Both the position numbers and the translations under genes were made by a program. A stretch of DNA of 25,619 nucleotides from Tubiluchus corallicola (taxonomy: Eukaryota; Priapulida; Priapulimorpha; Priapulimorphida; Tubiluchidae): NCBI GenBank assembly GCA_030141605.1, contig JAQGDQ010001784.1:1-25619 (forward strand), written 5' to 3'. Shown one piece after another: positions 1-10,504 of the stretch; the stretch's first letter is position 1, and every line of letters begins with the position of its first letter. Under the pieces are notes generated by a model. The model had not been told where the DNA came from. It did not search any database and saw only the letters and a list, made by a program, of their open reading frames with translations.

Positions 1-53
1 CATAGTTTAGCTGAGAAAATGCGATTCTCATGCGCGTATGATGCACCAAAATT
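1..53 (-). pseudogene. LINE coding remnant, partial, outer end of left arm
   Basis: Read on the minus strand, this piece encodes the same residues as the first part of the LINE fragment at 7057-7399 (a stretch around RMRIAFSQLNY). It runs off the window edge and is cut on its inner side by the MITE at 54. It is a mirrored copy of 7057-7109 and no functional protein is expected. The assignment rests on the longer right-hand copy. Confidence 0.55.
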
Positions 54-587
<534 letters not shown>

Positions 588-1037
588 CCGAAAATATATC
601 CCTGTTATAACGACCAGTAGGCGACTCACACGACAATACAGCATCAGCCCGGGGGGGTTAAAACCCTGTTACGCTTGGCTTCGTACATTACGATATCCGG
701 CTTAATTATTAAGATATGCACCGGTATTGCTGATAATGCAAAAATGATACATTTCCGGGCAAAGTACCGCTATTCAACTGGTACACACGCGTGCTGGCAA
801 TCTTCAATTGTGTTTTGTTCTCGTGTGCGTGAATTTTTACTTTTTAAAGACTTATTCTTCTTAGTTACAGACAACATACGCATAGCCTTACCAATGATAT
901 GCATTATTAATCGTAACTTAATTTGCTGTTAGTTTTTCATCAATCTCAACCTCAAACTATTTGCAGGTCTAGAACTAATTGACGACTATTACCGGCCGAG
1001 TTGTGACATTAATAAGTCTTGATTTTAACAGTGTTTG
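588..1037. other. Unrecognised arm sequence
   Basis: No gene is recognised. The segment is mirrored at about 6049-6516. An open frame at 675-932 lacks conserved-looking features and differs between the arms by indels, which argues against coding. It may be part of an older element interrupted by the MITE. Confidence 0.5.
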
Positions 1038-1253
1038 TGAACTAGACCTAATTATTGTGGACTGTTTGTAAAGTATAACGACTTTAATCGAAAGTGTGTA
1101 TTGATTTTGTGAACTAGACCTAATTATTGTGGACTGTTTATAAAGTATAACGACTTTAATCGAAAGTGTGTATTGATTTTGTGAACTAGACCTAATTATT
1201 GTGGACTGTTTATAAAGTAAAACGACTTTAATCGAAAGTGTGCACATTAAGAG
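1038..1253. repeat. Minisatellite, 3 x 72 bp
   Basis: Three direct copies start at 1038, 1110 and 1182, each beginning TGAACTAGACCTAATTATTG. The mirror copy in the right arm lies at about 5834-6048. Because 72 is divisible by three, frames stay open through it; no protein is inferred. Confidence 0.95.
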
Positions 1254-1330
1254 TGGAAATACATTATACATCAATGGAGTTTTCGTTCCTACGATGAACA
1301 TCTACTTTTTCTTACTGTCATACTGTGTAA

Positions 1331-1447
1331 GTATTATCAGTACAGCATTTTCCAGAGTACAGTACAGCAGTATTATCAGTACAGCATTTTCCAGAGTACA
1401 GTACAGCAGTATTATCAGTACAGCATTTTCCAGAGTACAGTACTTCA
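1331..1447. repeat. Minisatellite, 3 x 39 bp
   Basis: Three direct copies of a 39-bp unit begin GTATTATCAGTACAGC at 1331, 1370 and 1409. The unit contains GTACAGTAC-like partial palindromes. It is mirrored at 5643-5755 with the same copy number. Confidence 0.95.
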
Positions 1448-1548
1448 TGGTTTTAACAATGGATGTCATTTTTCTACAATGCATTTCAAAAGATAAACAA
1501 TGAATTCTATTTTTCTATTCAGTAGGAAGCTGATCTCTGCCAAAGTAG

Positions 1549-2010
1549 GACCCCAATATGAATAACAGAACACTAAATTTAAGAAACATTAGAACGAACA
1601 ATCAATATGGAAAGAATTCCATTACTAAGCAAGCAATACAACTTTGGAATTCATTATCGACATCACTAAAACACAGCAGCTCTTTATTAATATTCAAGTC
1701 TAAATTATAAAAAACATTTAATGACTCGTTTTGAATATCCGACATACGAACACGATGATACTTACTCAAATCATAATTTCATTTTTCCTAGACCTTACTA
1801 AACTAGTTTATATTTTATTTTTGAATTTCTAGTTGCACTTATAGTTTAGCTTACCAGACGCATTTGCCCAGAACAGTGTATGTATTTTTTATATGAACTA
1901 ACACTGATTGTCTGTCTTTTATTATGATAGTCAATGTTTTTAAAATGGCAAATAAAGATTTTACTACTACTACTCTACTACTACTACTACTACTGCTACT
2001 GCTACTGCTG

Positions 2011-2062
<52 letters not shown>

Positions 2063-2088
2063 CACTACTACTACTACTACTACTACTC

Positions 2089-2125
<37 letters not shown>
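1549..2125 (+). pseudogene. LINE 3' end (CR1/L2-like) with (CTA)n tail
   Basis: Codons 1549-1707 encode a tail with the order tyrosine-glycine, AIQLWNSL, a serine-rich patch and IFKSKL, ending at TAA 1708-1710. This matches the usual extreme C-terminus of CR1/L2-type non-LTR retrotransposon ORF2 (YG...LWNSLP...S...FK..LK). About 240 bp of AT-rich 3'UTR follow, then AATAAAG near 1953-1959 and a (CTA)n tract to 2125, as in LINEs with microsatellite 3' tails. All of the RT domain is missing (5' truncation). The mirrored copy has the more canonical LWNSLP, where this one has LWNSLS. Confidence 0.75.
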
Positions 2126-2155
2126 AAAATAGAAAATCCTAAAAAACTGACTTAA

Positions 2156-2501
2156 AATAATTTTTGCACATATCTGTAATAACTGCTTACTTTTGACTAT
2201 GTTGTCTAAATTTTTGTTTGTTTCGTCGTATCTGAAATAAAAGTCAAATTTATCATAATTAAAATTCTTAAAATTAATGTTACGAATAATTAAGCATAAT
2301 TTAGTATAGTTTAAATTGTTGTTGTTGTTGAAGTAATGAAATTGTACTTTTAAATTCTGGCATATAGAATTTTTTTAATTAAAGTTTTCAAAGTTAATTT
2401 ATTTTTAGTAACCTAACAGTCGTGAATACAGTGAACAGGTTATACTCAACCTTTCTTGTACCGTGTTGGTCGTGTGTAAAACTGTTGTTTCGTTTCTTAT
2501 T
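2156..2501. other. AT-rich spacer sequence, nothing recognised
   Basis: AT-rich single-copy-looking DNA just inside the left arm, with short GTT and ATT runs. No open frame, RNA gene or transposon terminus was recognised. Confidence 0.6.
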
Positions 2502-2998
2502 GACTTCTCCTTTATTCTTTATCATGAATTAATTACTACGAAAAAAGTGCTCGTTTCAAATTGCTTTTTTGTTGGCTTCTCCTTTATTCTTAATCATGAA
2601 TTAATTACTACGGAAAAAGTGCTCGTTTCAAATTGCTTTTTTGTTGACTTCTCCTTTATTCTTAATCATGAATTAATTACTAAGAAAAAAGTGCTCGTTT
2701 TCAAATTGCTTTTTGTTGACTTCTCCTTTATTCTTAATCATGAATTAATTACTACGGAAAAAGTGCTCGTTTCAAATTGCTTTTTGTTGACTTCTCCTTT
2801 ATTCTTAATCATCAATTAATTACTACGAAAAAAGTGCTCGTTTCAAATTGCTTTTTGTTGACTTCTCCTTTATTCTTAATCATGAATTAATTACTACGAA
2901 AAAAGTGCTCGTTTCAAATTGCTTTTTGTTGACTTCTCCTTTATTCTTAATCATGAATTAATTACTACGAAAAAAGTGCTCGTTTCAAATTGCTTTTA
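2502..2998. repeat. Minisatellite, 7 x 71-72 bp
   Basis: Units carrying TCTCCTTTATTCTTAATCAT start at 2506, 2578, 2650, 2722, 2793, 2864 and 2935. The first three steps are 72 bp and the last three 71 bp, through loss of one T in a T-run. Each unit holds the palindrome-like ATGAATTAATTA. A 118-codon open frame follows the repeat and breaks where the period shifts to 71, so it is not a gene. Confidence 0.95.
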
Positions 2999-3921
2999 GC
3001 ATTATATCCAACCACTTATGCTACGACTTATGCTGAATCTTTTATGGATTTTGTGTAAAAACCGGTTACGGTGAAACTGGCCACTAACCAGTTAAGTAAT
3101 AACGTTAATAACTAACTTAGTTATTAACTAATAACTAACTGATAACAAAAGCTACGTTCGTCTACCACTAGGTGGCTCTTGCGGCGGCTGAGAACACTGC
3201 TGAGATGTTGCATTATGTACCAGGGGAGCGTCAGGCGCGCAGTAGACAATAACGCAGAATATTTCCCCGTTACTAACTAAGTTTTAATTAACTTTAATTA
3301 ACTTAATCACCATCTACGTCACATCGGGAACATTCATCATTCATTAATCCCAGCATCAGTAGCGTTTATTTATAACGTCACACTGAAAAGGTCAAAGGTT
3401 AAGTGTACCAGATAGCTCATTTGTGTACACTTGGTAACGTCTCACAGCAATAATATTATATTATACATATAATTAAAGTTAATAATATATATATGTATAT
3501 ATATATAGGTTGGTGATACGTGAAGAAGACTGACAGTACCTTGTGTTTCCTACTGTCACTTTCCTCCTATCAGCTTAGAAAACTACAAGCGTCAAAACAG
3601 TGTGAACTATTTACATTTGGACGTACCCTAACACTTCATTAAACTGACCTTGTGAACTTGTGATCCTGAACTACGTTGTTATGGTGACGTGAGACTGGGT
3701 TCCTGGCAACGCTCTTATGTATTTCAGTTTGCAGTAACTATGAAAAAATCAATAATTTAAAGCAAAACCGGACACAATCTTAAACTGCAGGTCAAAACAA
3801 TCTACTCTTTAAAATATTGGAAGCAAAACGTACTATTTTTCTCGAAAGTGACCTACGTGAAAAAATTATTACCACACAAACACAATTTTACGTTCGCACG
3901 ACTAGTTCTTCACTGTTACAC
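2999..3921. other. Spacer between minisatellites, no gene seen
   Basis: No coding region was recognised. It contains short TTAATTAACT-type inverted repeats (3260-3305), a (TA)n run at 3481-3508, and a dispersed repeat at 3391-3457 that recurs at 23029-23095. Confidence 0.6.
3391..3457 (+). repeat. Dispersed repeat, copy 1
   Basis: Shares GTCAAAGGTTAAGTGTACCA followed by CATTTGTGTAC.CTTG with 23029-23095, in the same orientation about 19.6 kb apart. It contains an internal near-palindrome built on AAGTGTAC and GTACACTT. The family is not identified. Confidence 0.8.
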
Positions 3922-4233
3922 GCATTTCACCATTTGCTAGTTAGACGGGCACTAGTGCCTGCATTTCACCATTCGCTAGTTAGACGGGCACTAGCGCCTG
4001 CATTTCACCATTCGCTAGTTAGACGGGCACTAGCGCCTGCATTTCACCATTCTCTAGTTTGACGGGCACTAGCGCCTGCATTTCACCATTCGCTAGTTAG
4101 ACGGGCACTAGTGCCTGCATTTCACCATTCGCTAGTTAGACGGGCACTAGCGCCTGCATTTCACCATTCGCTAGTTAGACGGGCACTAGCGCCTGCATTT
4201 CACCATTCGCTAGTTAGACGGGCACTAGCGCCT
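3922..4233. repeat. Minisatellite, 8 x 39 bp
   Basis: Eight direct 39-bp copies begin GCATTTCACCATTCGCTAGT at 3922, 3961, 4000, 4039, 4078, 4117, 4156 and 4195. The unit contains the palindromic pieces CTAG and GGGCACTAGCGCC. Variation is slight: TTTGCTAG in copy 1, TCTCTAG in copy 4 and ACTAGTG in copies 1 and 5. The open frame across it encodes a 13-residue periodic peptide and is judged an artefact of the period. Confidence 0.96.
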
Positions 4234-4924
4234 GCATATCGGAAACGCATTGCATAAAAACAGCTGCTGTACCTCTCATTTCAGAGGTGTCAGTTTGTGA
4301 TAAACTGCACGCTTGATAGCTCATGCGTGAGCACAGCGATAAATTTGAAATTTGAATTTTAAAACTTGCCTAATTTTAGTACAATACACTGAATATCTTA
4401 CAGTGGCACTATACTTCAATTTTCGCTTTCGCAAACACATGCAACACGTTCGTGGAATGTTTTTGCTGTTGAAAATTATGTTCGTTTGTGATGTTTGTAA
4501 AAATTTAACACTGATGATGACAACAGCAGTGCTTCTGCCGAAACGTTTGACATAATTTTTTAACTATACAAATTAAAAGTTTTAATAAAGTTTTAATCAC
4601 AAATATTTAGAAACATTAAAAATAATTCACTACATCTACATACTAATTTACAACATATATACAAGATTAAATTAGATTCATGTGTATTACCTTACAAAGT
4701 GACTTGGTATGTGAATACGTATATATTTGTCGTTCAACCGAAATTAATGGCTAAAAAGGTAGATGAACACTACGTGGAACATTTGTGTATTATTGACTAT
4801 AAATCCATTTAATGAGCAAATACCTTGTGAGTCTTTTGCTAGTCTATTTAATACCAATATACATTTTTGCATCTTTGCTTGTTTATCCTTGTGTTAAATT
4901 TTTTGTCAAAAGAATCAGACGAAT
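4234..4924. other. AT-rich spacer, possible retroelement 3'UTR remnant
   Basis: No gene is recognised. Around 4511-4560, CTGATGA, a short hairpin, GAAACGTTTGAC and an AT-rich stretch follow one another, as seen near the 3' ends of some animal retroelements. A 67-codon frame at 4352-4555 spans this motif and has no recognisable domain. Confidence 0.4.
4511..4544 (+). other. Hammerhead-core-like motif (weak)
   Basis: CTGATGA (4511-4517) and GAAAC (4540-4544) match the two conserved boxes of a hammerhead ribozyme. Between them GCAG (4526-4529) and CTGC (4535-4538) can pair around a 5-nt loop. The bases directly next to the boxes do not pair well, and I could not draw convincing stems I and III, so an active ribozyme is doubtful. 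It may be a decayed retroelement UTR motif. Confidence 0.2.
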
Positions 4925-4950
4925 AAGTTAGTTTAGGATTTTTCGGCTTT

Positions 4951-4952
<2 letters not shown>

Positions 4953-4990
<38 letters not shown>

Positions 4991-5009
4991 CAGTAGCAGT
5001 AGCAGTAGC

Positions 5010-5074
<65 letters not shown>

Positions 5075-5537
5075 CAGCAGTAGCAGTAGCAGTAGCAGTA
5101 GTAGTAGTAGAGTAGTAGTAGCAAAATCTTTATTTGCCATTTTAAAAACATTGACCATCATAATAAAAGACAGACAATCAGTGTTAGTTCATATAAAAAA
5201 CATACACTGTTCTGGGCAAATGCGTCTGGTGCAAGCTAAACTATAAGTGCAACTAGAAATTCAAAAATAAAATATAACCTAGTTTAGTAAGGTCTAGGAA
5301 AAATGAAATTATGATTTGAGTAAGTATCATCGTGTTCGTATGTCGGATATTCAAAACGAGTCATTAAATGTTTTTTTTTAATTTAGACTTGAATATTGAT
5401 AAAGAGCTGCTGTGTTTTAGTGATGTCGGTAATGAATTCCAAAGTTGTATAGCTTGCTTAGTAATGGAATTCTTTCCATAACGATTGTTCGTTCTAATGT
5501 TTCTTAAATTTAGTGTTCTGTTATTCATACTGGGGTC
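4953..5537 (-). pseudogene. LINE 3' end (CR1/L2-like), mirrored copy
   Basis: Minus-strand partner of 1549-2125. The reading frame from 5537 down to the TAA at 5364-5366 encodes the same LINE ORF2 tail. It keeps the canonical AIQLWNSLPTSLKHSSSL and runs a few codons longer (KSKLKKNI), because the TAA of the other copy is absent here. The 3'UTR and the trinucleotide tail (4953-5120) follow in the minus direction. The fragment lacks all catalytic RT motifs. Confidence 0.75.
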
Positions 5538-5642
5538 ATACTTTGACAGAGATCAGCTTCCTACTTAATAGAAAAATAGAATTCATTGTTTATCTTTTGA
5601 AATGCATTGTAGAAAAATGACATTCATTGTTAAAACCATGAA

Positions 5643-5755
5643 GTACTGTACTCTGGAAAATGCTGTACTGATAATACTGCTGTACTGTACTCTGGAAAAT
5701 GCTGTACTGATAATACTGCTGTACTGTACTCTGGAAAATGCTGTACTGATAATAC
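5643..5755. repeat. Minisatellite, 3 x 39 bp (mirror)
   Basis: Inverted copy of the array at 1331-1447, with the same three units ending in CTGATAATAC at 5677, 5716 and 5755. Confidence 0.95.
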
Positions 5756-5833
5756 TTACACAGTATGACAGTAAGAAAAAGTAGATGTTCATCGTAGGAA
5801 CGAAAACTCCATTGATGTATAATGTATTTCCAC

Positions 5834-6048
5834 TCTTAATGTGCACACTTTCGATTAAAGTCGTTTTACTTTATAAACAGTCCACAATAATTAGGTCTAG
5901 TTCACAAAATCAATACACACTTTCGATTAAAGTCGTTATACTTTATAAACAGTCCACAATAATTAGGTCTAGTTCACAAAATCAATACACACTTTCGATT
6001 AAAGTCGTTATACTTTACAAACAGTCCACAATAATTAGGTCTAGTTCA
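5834..6048. repeat. Minisatellite, 3 x 72 bp (mirror)
   Basis: Inverted copy of the array at 1038-1253. GGTCTAGTTCA occurs at 5894, 5966 and 6038, a 72-bp step. Confidence 0.95.
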
Positions 6049-6516
6049 CAAACACTGTTAAAATCAAGACTTATTAATGTCACAACTCGGCCGGTAATAG
6101 TCGTCAGTTAGTTATAGACCTGCAAATAGTTTGAAGTTGATGAAAAACTAACAGCAAATTAAGTTACGATTAATAATGCATATCAGAGAAAAACGAATGT
6201 TCACATTTTGTTCATGGTAAGGCTATGCGTATGTTGTCTGTAACAAGAATAAGTTATTAAAAAGTAAAAATTCACGCACACGAGAACAAAACACAATTGA
6301 AAATTGCCAGCACGCGTGTGTACCAGTTGAGTAGCGGTACTTTGCCCGGAAATGTATCATTTTTGCATTATCAGCAATACCGGTGCATATCTTAATAATT
6401 AAGCCGGATATCGTAATGTAACGAAGGCAAGCGTAACAGGGTTTTAACCCCCCGGGCTGATGCTGTATTGTCGTGTGAGTCGCCTACTGGTCGTTATAAC
6501 AGGGATATATTTTCGG
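6049..6516. other. Unrecognised arm sequence (mirror)
   Basis: Inverted copy of 588-1037, with about 26 extra bases near 6185-6212 and several single-base changes. No gene is recognised. Confidence 0.5.
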
Positions 6517-7056
<540 letters not shown>

Positions 7057-7399
7057 AATTTTGGTGCATCATACGCGCATGAGAATCGCATTTTCTCAGC
7101 TAAACTATGACATTTTCTCTAAACGCTGTAAAGATAATAACTGTCATCCAATATTGCCGAATTGTAACTGTGAATTTCGATTTGAGTCTGTTGAACACTT
7201 TTTGTTGCACTGCCCATTGTATCAACTACCTAGGGCTGTTATGTTTGATAAATTAAATGAAATACTTCAGCCCGAAAACCTTAATATAGCTGCCTTAGGA
7301 ACTAATGATCTGTTGAAGTTGTTATTATTCGGAAAAGATGAATTTAACTATGTTGCTAACTGTAAAATATTCCAATGCATACATGACTTTGGAATATAA
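7057..7399 (+). pseudogene. Non-LTR retrotransposon C-terminal fragment (zinc-knuckle type)
   Basis: An open frame without an ATG start (TTG at 7061) runs to a stop at 7397-7399. It encodes a stretch around TRMRIAFSQLNYDIF and then a C-x-C-x8-H-x4-C cluster with the ESVEHFLLHCPLY signature. This order (TR.R.G.S.LN, CxC, ES.EH, HCP.Y, R) is the usual region C-terminal to the RT domain in many invertebrate LINEs. The RT catalytic part is absent because the MITE and inverted-repeat structure end directly upstream. The frame stays open for 112 codons, so the copy may be fairly young. The first 53 bp are shared with the left edge of the inverted repeat. Confidence 0.75.
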
Positions 7400-7497
7400 A
7401 GTATATTACGTACTAAACGATTCCACAGTAGTTTCTAGCTGATATGAAATGCATCAGTCTTAAATATTCGTACATTAATATTTTCTAACCGTCATTT

Positions 7498-7866
7498 TCT
7501 ACTAATGTCTAATGTATTCTTGTAGTAAAACTTGTCAGCTTGTGTAGTTATAGTCTATTCTTACAGTAGATGTTACTAATGTCTAATGTAATCTTGTACT
7601 AAAACTTGTCAGCTTGTGCAGTTATAGCCATTCTTACTGTAAATGTTACTAATGTCTAATGTATTCTTGTACTAAAACTTGTCAGCTTGTGTAGTTATAG
7701 CCATTCTTACTGTAAATGTTACTAATGTCTAATGTATTCTTGTACTAAAACTTGTCAGCTTGTGCAGTTATAGCCATTCTTACTGTAAATGTTACTAATG
7801 TCTAATGTATTCTTGTAGTAAAACTTGTCAGCTTGTGTAGTTATAGTCAATTCTTACTGCAAATGT
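7498..7866. repeat. Minisatellite, 5 x 73-74 bp
   Basis: ACTAATGTCTAATGTA recurs at 7501, 7575, 7648, 7721 and 7794, and each unit includes AAAACTTGTCAGCTTGTG. The array starts about 100 bp after the LINE stop codon, so it may lie in that element's 3'UTR. Confidence 0.93.
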
Positions 7867-8033
7867 TCTTGTAAATAGTGTATAAAGTCGTTTGTGGTGA
7901 GGATCCTAAATCATGTTGTTCAAACTGTCTGATCCAATCCTATAATAAATTATCCTTAAACTAAGCAGGCTTCCATTTATGTTACTAACATACTAACCAT
8001 AAGCTTTAAATATTTACAAAATTTTAGTCATAA

Positions 8034-9284
8034 GCTGTCATAATTACCTTCATAAACGTCATCATATTGACCTCTAGGTGACCCCTATAAGCTGTCATAA
8101 TTATCTTCATAAACGTCATCATATTGACCTCTGGTGACCCCTATAAGCTGTCATAATTATCTTCATAAACGTCATCATATTGACCTCTGGTGACCCCTAT
8201 AAGCTGTCATAATTATCTTCATAAACGTCATCATATTGACCTCTGGTGACCCCTATAAGCTGTCATAATTATCTTCATAAACGTCATCATATTGACCTCT
8301 GGGTGACCCCTATAAGCTGTCATAATTATCTTCATAAACGTCATCATGTAGCCCTCTGGGTGACCCCTATAAGCTGTCATAATTATCATCATAAACGTCA
8401 TCATATTGACCTCTAGGTGACCCCTATAAGCTGTCATAATTATCTTCATAGACGTCATCATATTGACCTCTAGGTGACCCCTATAAGCTGTCATAATTAT
8501 CTTCATAAACGTCATCACATTGACCTCTAGGTGACCCCTATAAGCTGTCATAATTATCTTCATAAACGTCATCATATTGACCTCTAGGTGACCCCTATAA
8601 GCTGTCATAATTATCTTCATAAACGTCATCATATTGACCTCTAGGTGACCCCTATAAGCTGTCGTAATTATCTTCATAAATGTCATCATATTGACCTCTG
8701 GGTGACCCCTATAAGATGTCATAATTATCTTCATAAACGTCATCATATTGACCTCTAGGTGACCCCTATAAGCTGTCATAATTATCTTCATAAACGTCAT
8801 CATATTGACCTCTAGGTGACCCCTATAAGCTGTCATAATTATCTTCATAAACGTCATCATATTGATCTCTAGGTGACCCCTATAAGCTGTCATAATTATC
8901 TTCATAAACGTCATCATATTGACCTCTAGGTGACCCCTATAAGCTGTCATAATTATCTTCATAAACGTCATCATATTGACCTCTAGGTGACCCCTATAAG
9001 CTGTCATAATTATCTTCATAAACGTCATCATATTGACCTCTAGGTGACCCCTATAAGCTGTCATAATTATCTTCATAAACGTCATCATATTGACCTCTAG
9101 GTGACCCCTATAAGCTGTCATAATTATCTTGATAAATGTCATCATATTGACCTATAGGTGACCCCTATAAGCTGTCATAATTATCTTCATAAACGTCATC
9201 ATATTGACCTCTAGGTGACCCCTATAAGCTGTCATAATTATCTTCATAAACGTCATCATATTGACTTTATAAGCTGTAGCTTCC
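8034..9284. repeat. Minisatellite, 22 x 56-57 bp
   Basis: GCTGTCATAATTAT recurs from 8034 to 9228 in 22 units; one is mutated to GATGTC at 8715. Three units (8091, 8147, 8203) are 56 bp through CTCTGGTGACC in place of CTCTAGGTGACC; the others are 57 bp. Because 57 is a multiple of three, a 304-codon minus-strand frame (8231-9145) stays open with a 19-residue period. It ends where the 56-bp units begin. This looks like an array, not a gene. Every unit contains ACGTCATCAT and TGACCTCTAGGTGA. Confidence 0.97.
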
Positions 9285-9504
9285 TTGATCCGCCTAAAAC
9301 ATGCTGAATCGAATGTTGTCGTTCATGTTAATAAGTTGACAAACGCGCACATTACTGGTAATATCTATTTTATGCACCATCTGAAATCTATTGTAAAACA
9401 GAATGTATGTTAATTCAAATAAATTGAAATTAAATCAATTATTTGTTAAAATATTAGTCGTAATAATTATCAAGAATGCGCGCACACAAATTAAGAAAAC
9501 AATT
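9285..9504. other. AT-rich interval, nothing recognised
   Basis: Short unique-looking sequence between the 57-bp array and the trinucleotide tract. No gene or transposon terminus is seen. Confidence 0.5.
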
Positions 9505-9511
9505 ATTATTA

Positions 9512-9543
<32 letters not shown>

Positions 9544-9544
9544 T

Positions 9545-9616
<72 letters not shown>

Positions 9617-9619
9617 GTC

Positions 9620-9650
<31 letters not shown>

Positions 9651-9665
9651 CAATTATTATTATTA

Positions 9666-9714
<49 letters not shown>

Positions 9715-9752
9715 CATTATTATTATTACTATTATTATTATTAGACAAAAAC
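9505..9752. repeat. Compound trinucleotide repeat (TTA)n(TCA)n(TTA)n
   Basis: Runs of TTA, then about 25 TCA units, then TTA mixed with TCA. It abuts the 3' end of the minus-strand LINE fragment and is best read as its expanded microsatellite tail. Open frames here encode homopolymers only. Confidence 0.95.
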
Positions 9753-9759
9753 ACCATCA

Positions 9760-10015
9760 CAATTACATAATAAGGTGATGATGTTCGTCCTTCGAATCGA
9801 AGATGACCATAGTGACAGGGATGAAGAATCAGTTTTGGGGGTTGTCATTCCTTTGATGAGCTCGGAGGTGACTGATTAGGCCAATTCTGGCCTGGAAACT
9901 TTTTTGGCATTTGGCACAGGTGAGGCTGGGTGTTTGGACCTGTTGTTGGGCAGTGTCTTGCGTCTCCTGCGCTTCTCCTCTGCCTCCTCAATTCTTTTCG
10001 CCTCTGCTACATACA
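9760..10015 (-). pseudogene. LINE 3' end with C-terminal C2H2 finger
   Basis: On the minus strand the frame ending at TGA 9829-9831 encodes a perfect C-x2-C-x12-H-x3-H finger at 9918-9856, with SFQARIGLISHLRAH as its second half. An ARIGL.SH finger near the C-terminus is a hallmark of some animal LINE ORF2 proteins. Upstream, another frame encodes a basic/acidic run (AKRIEEAEEKRRRRK), which usually precedes such a finger, so a frameshift probably separates them. After the stop comes a short 3'UTR with CTTCGATTCGAAGGACGAAC and then the trinucleotide tract. The remnant is 5'-truncated and noncoding as it stands. Confidence 0.65.
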
Positions 10016-10504
10016 ATTATACAAACTGAAGACAAGAATTACTACAATTACTTGTCGATAATTAGTGAACAAATGATGAAACTGCTTACTTAGCTGAGCT
10101 AAAAGCTGGAATTTGGCAAGCCCAGCTGCAGTGCATGTGTTGCTAGGTAATTAATTAGTGGTGAAGTGAGGATTAAGATACTTGGACTGTTTTGCTACTA
10201 CTGTGAGGATGGATACTGATAGAAGTTTTGTTTACTCGAAGGTATCTATTTAAAATTTGATTTTTTAGCATTTATAAATCTAGTAATGGATCAGTTATGT
10301 TTTGTAGACTGACAAATCTCATTGGAGATTTTTGGTTTTTGAAATATTATACAATATTTAGCTACGTTGGTTCCACAGAAAGGCGTAATGTATCGATTAT
10401 ATCTTATATTATGTCTCTTAGATGCCAAATTGACTGGATTTGCAAAAAAAACTTAGGAAAACGTTTTGGACACGTGCTTGTAACTTACGAGCTTATTAAT
10501 GTCA
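10016..10504. other. No recognised gene
   Basis: AT-rich sequence. A 79-codon frame at 10297-10536 runs into the following minisatellite and shows no domain. Nothing else is recognised. Confidence 0.5.

Noticed and set aside
975-1301. 108-codon frame with 24-residue period (mirrored at 5785-6111)
   Set aside because: It comes from the 72-bp x3 array; both mirrored copies are open only because the arms are near identical.
1924-2155. Poly-Leu, poly-Tyr frames over (CTA)n (also 4928-5161, and 9403-9778 over TTA/TCA repeats)
   Set aside because: Trinucleotide repeats keep frames open automatically; they are LINE tails.
2463-2819. 118-codon frame with repeated FSFILNHELIT peptide
   Set aside because: Product of the 72-bp array; lost when the unit changes to 71 bp.
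3922-4233. CRISPR-like regular array (also 2502-2998, 8034-9284)
   Set aside because: The copies are directly adjacent with no unique spacers, and the genome is eukaryotic.
4352-4555. 67-codon frame as a small protein
   Set aside because: It spans a retroelement-like UTR motif and has no recognisable domain.
8231-9145. 304-codon periodic frame on the minus strand
   Set aside because: A 57-bp period is divisible by three, and the frame ends where units become 56 bp. No domain, and the start sits inside the repeat.
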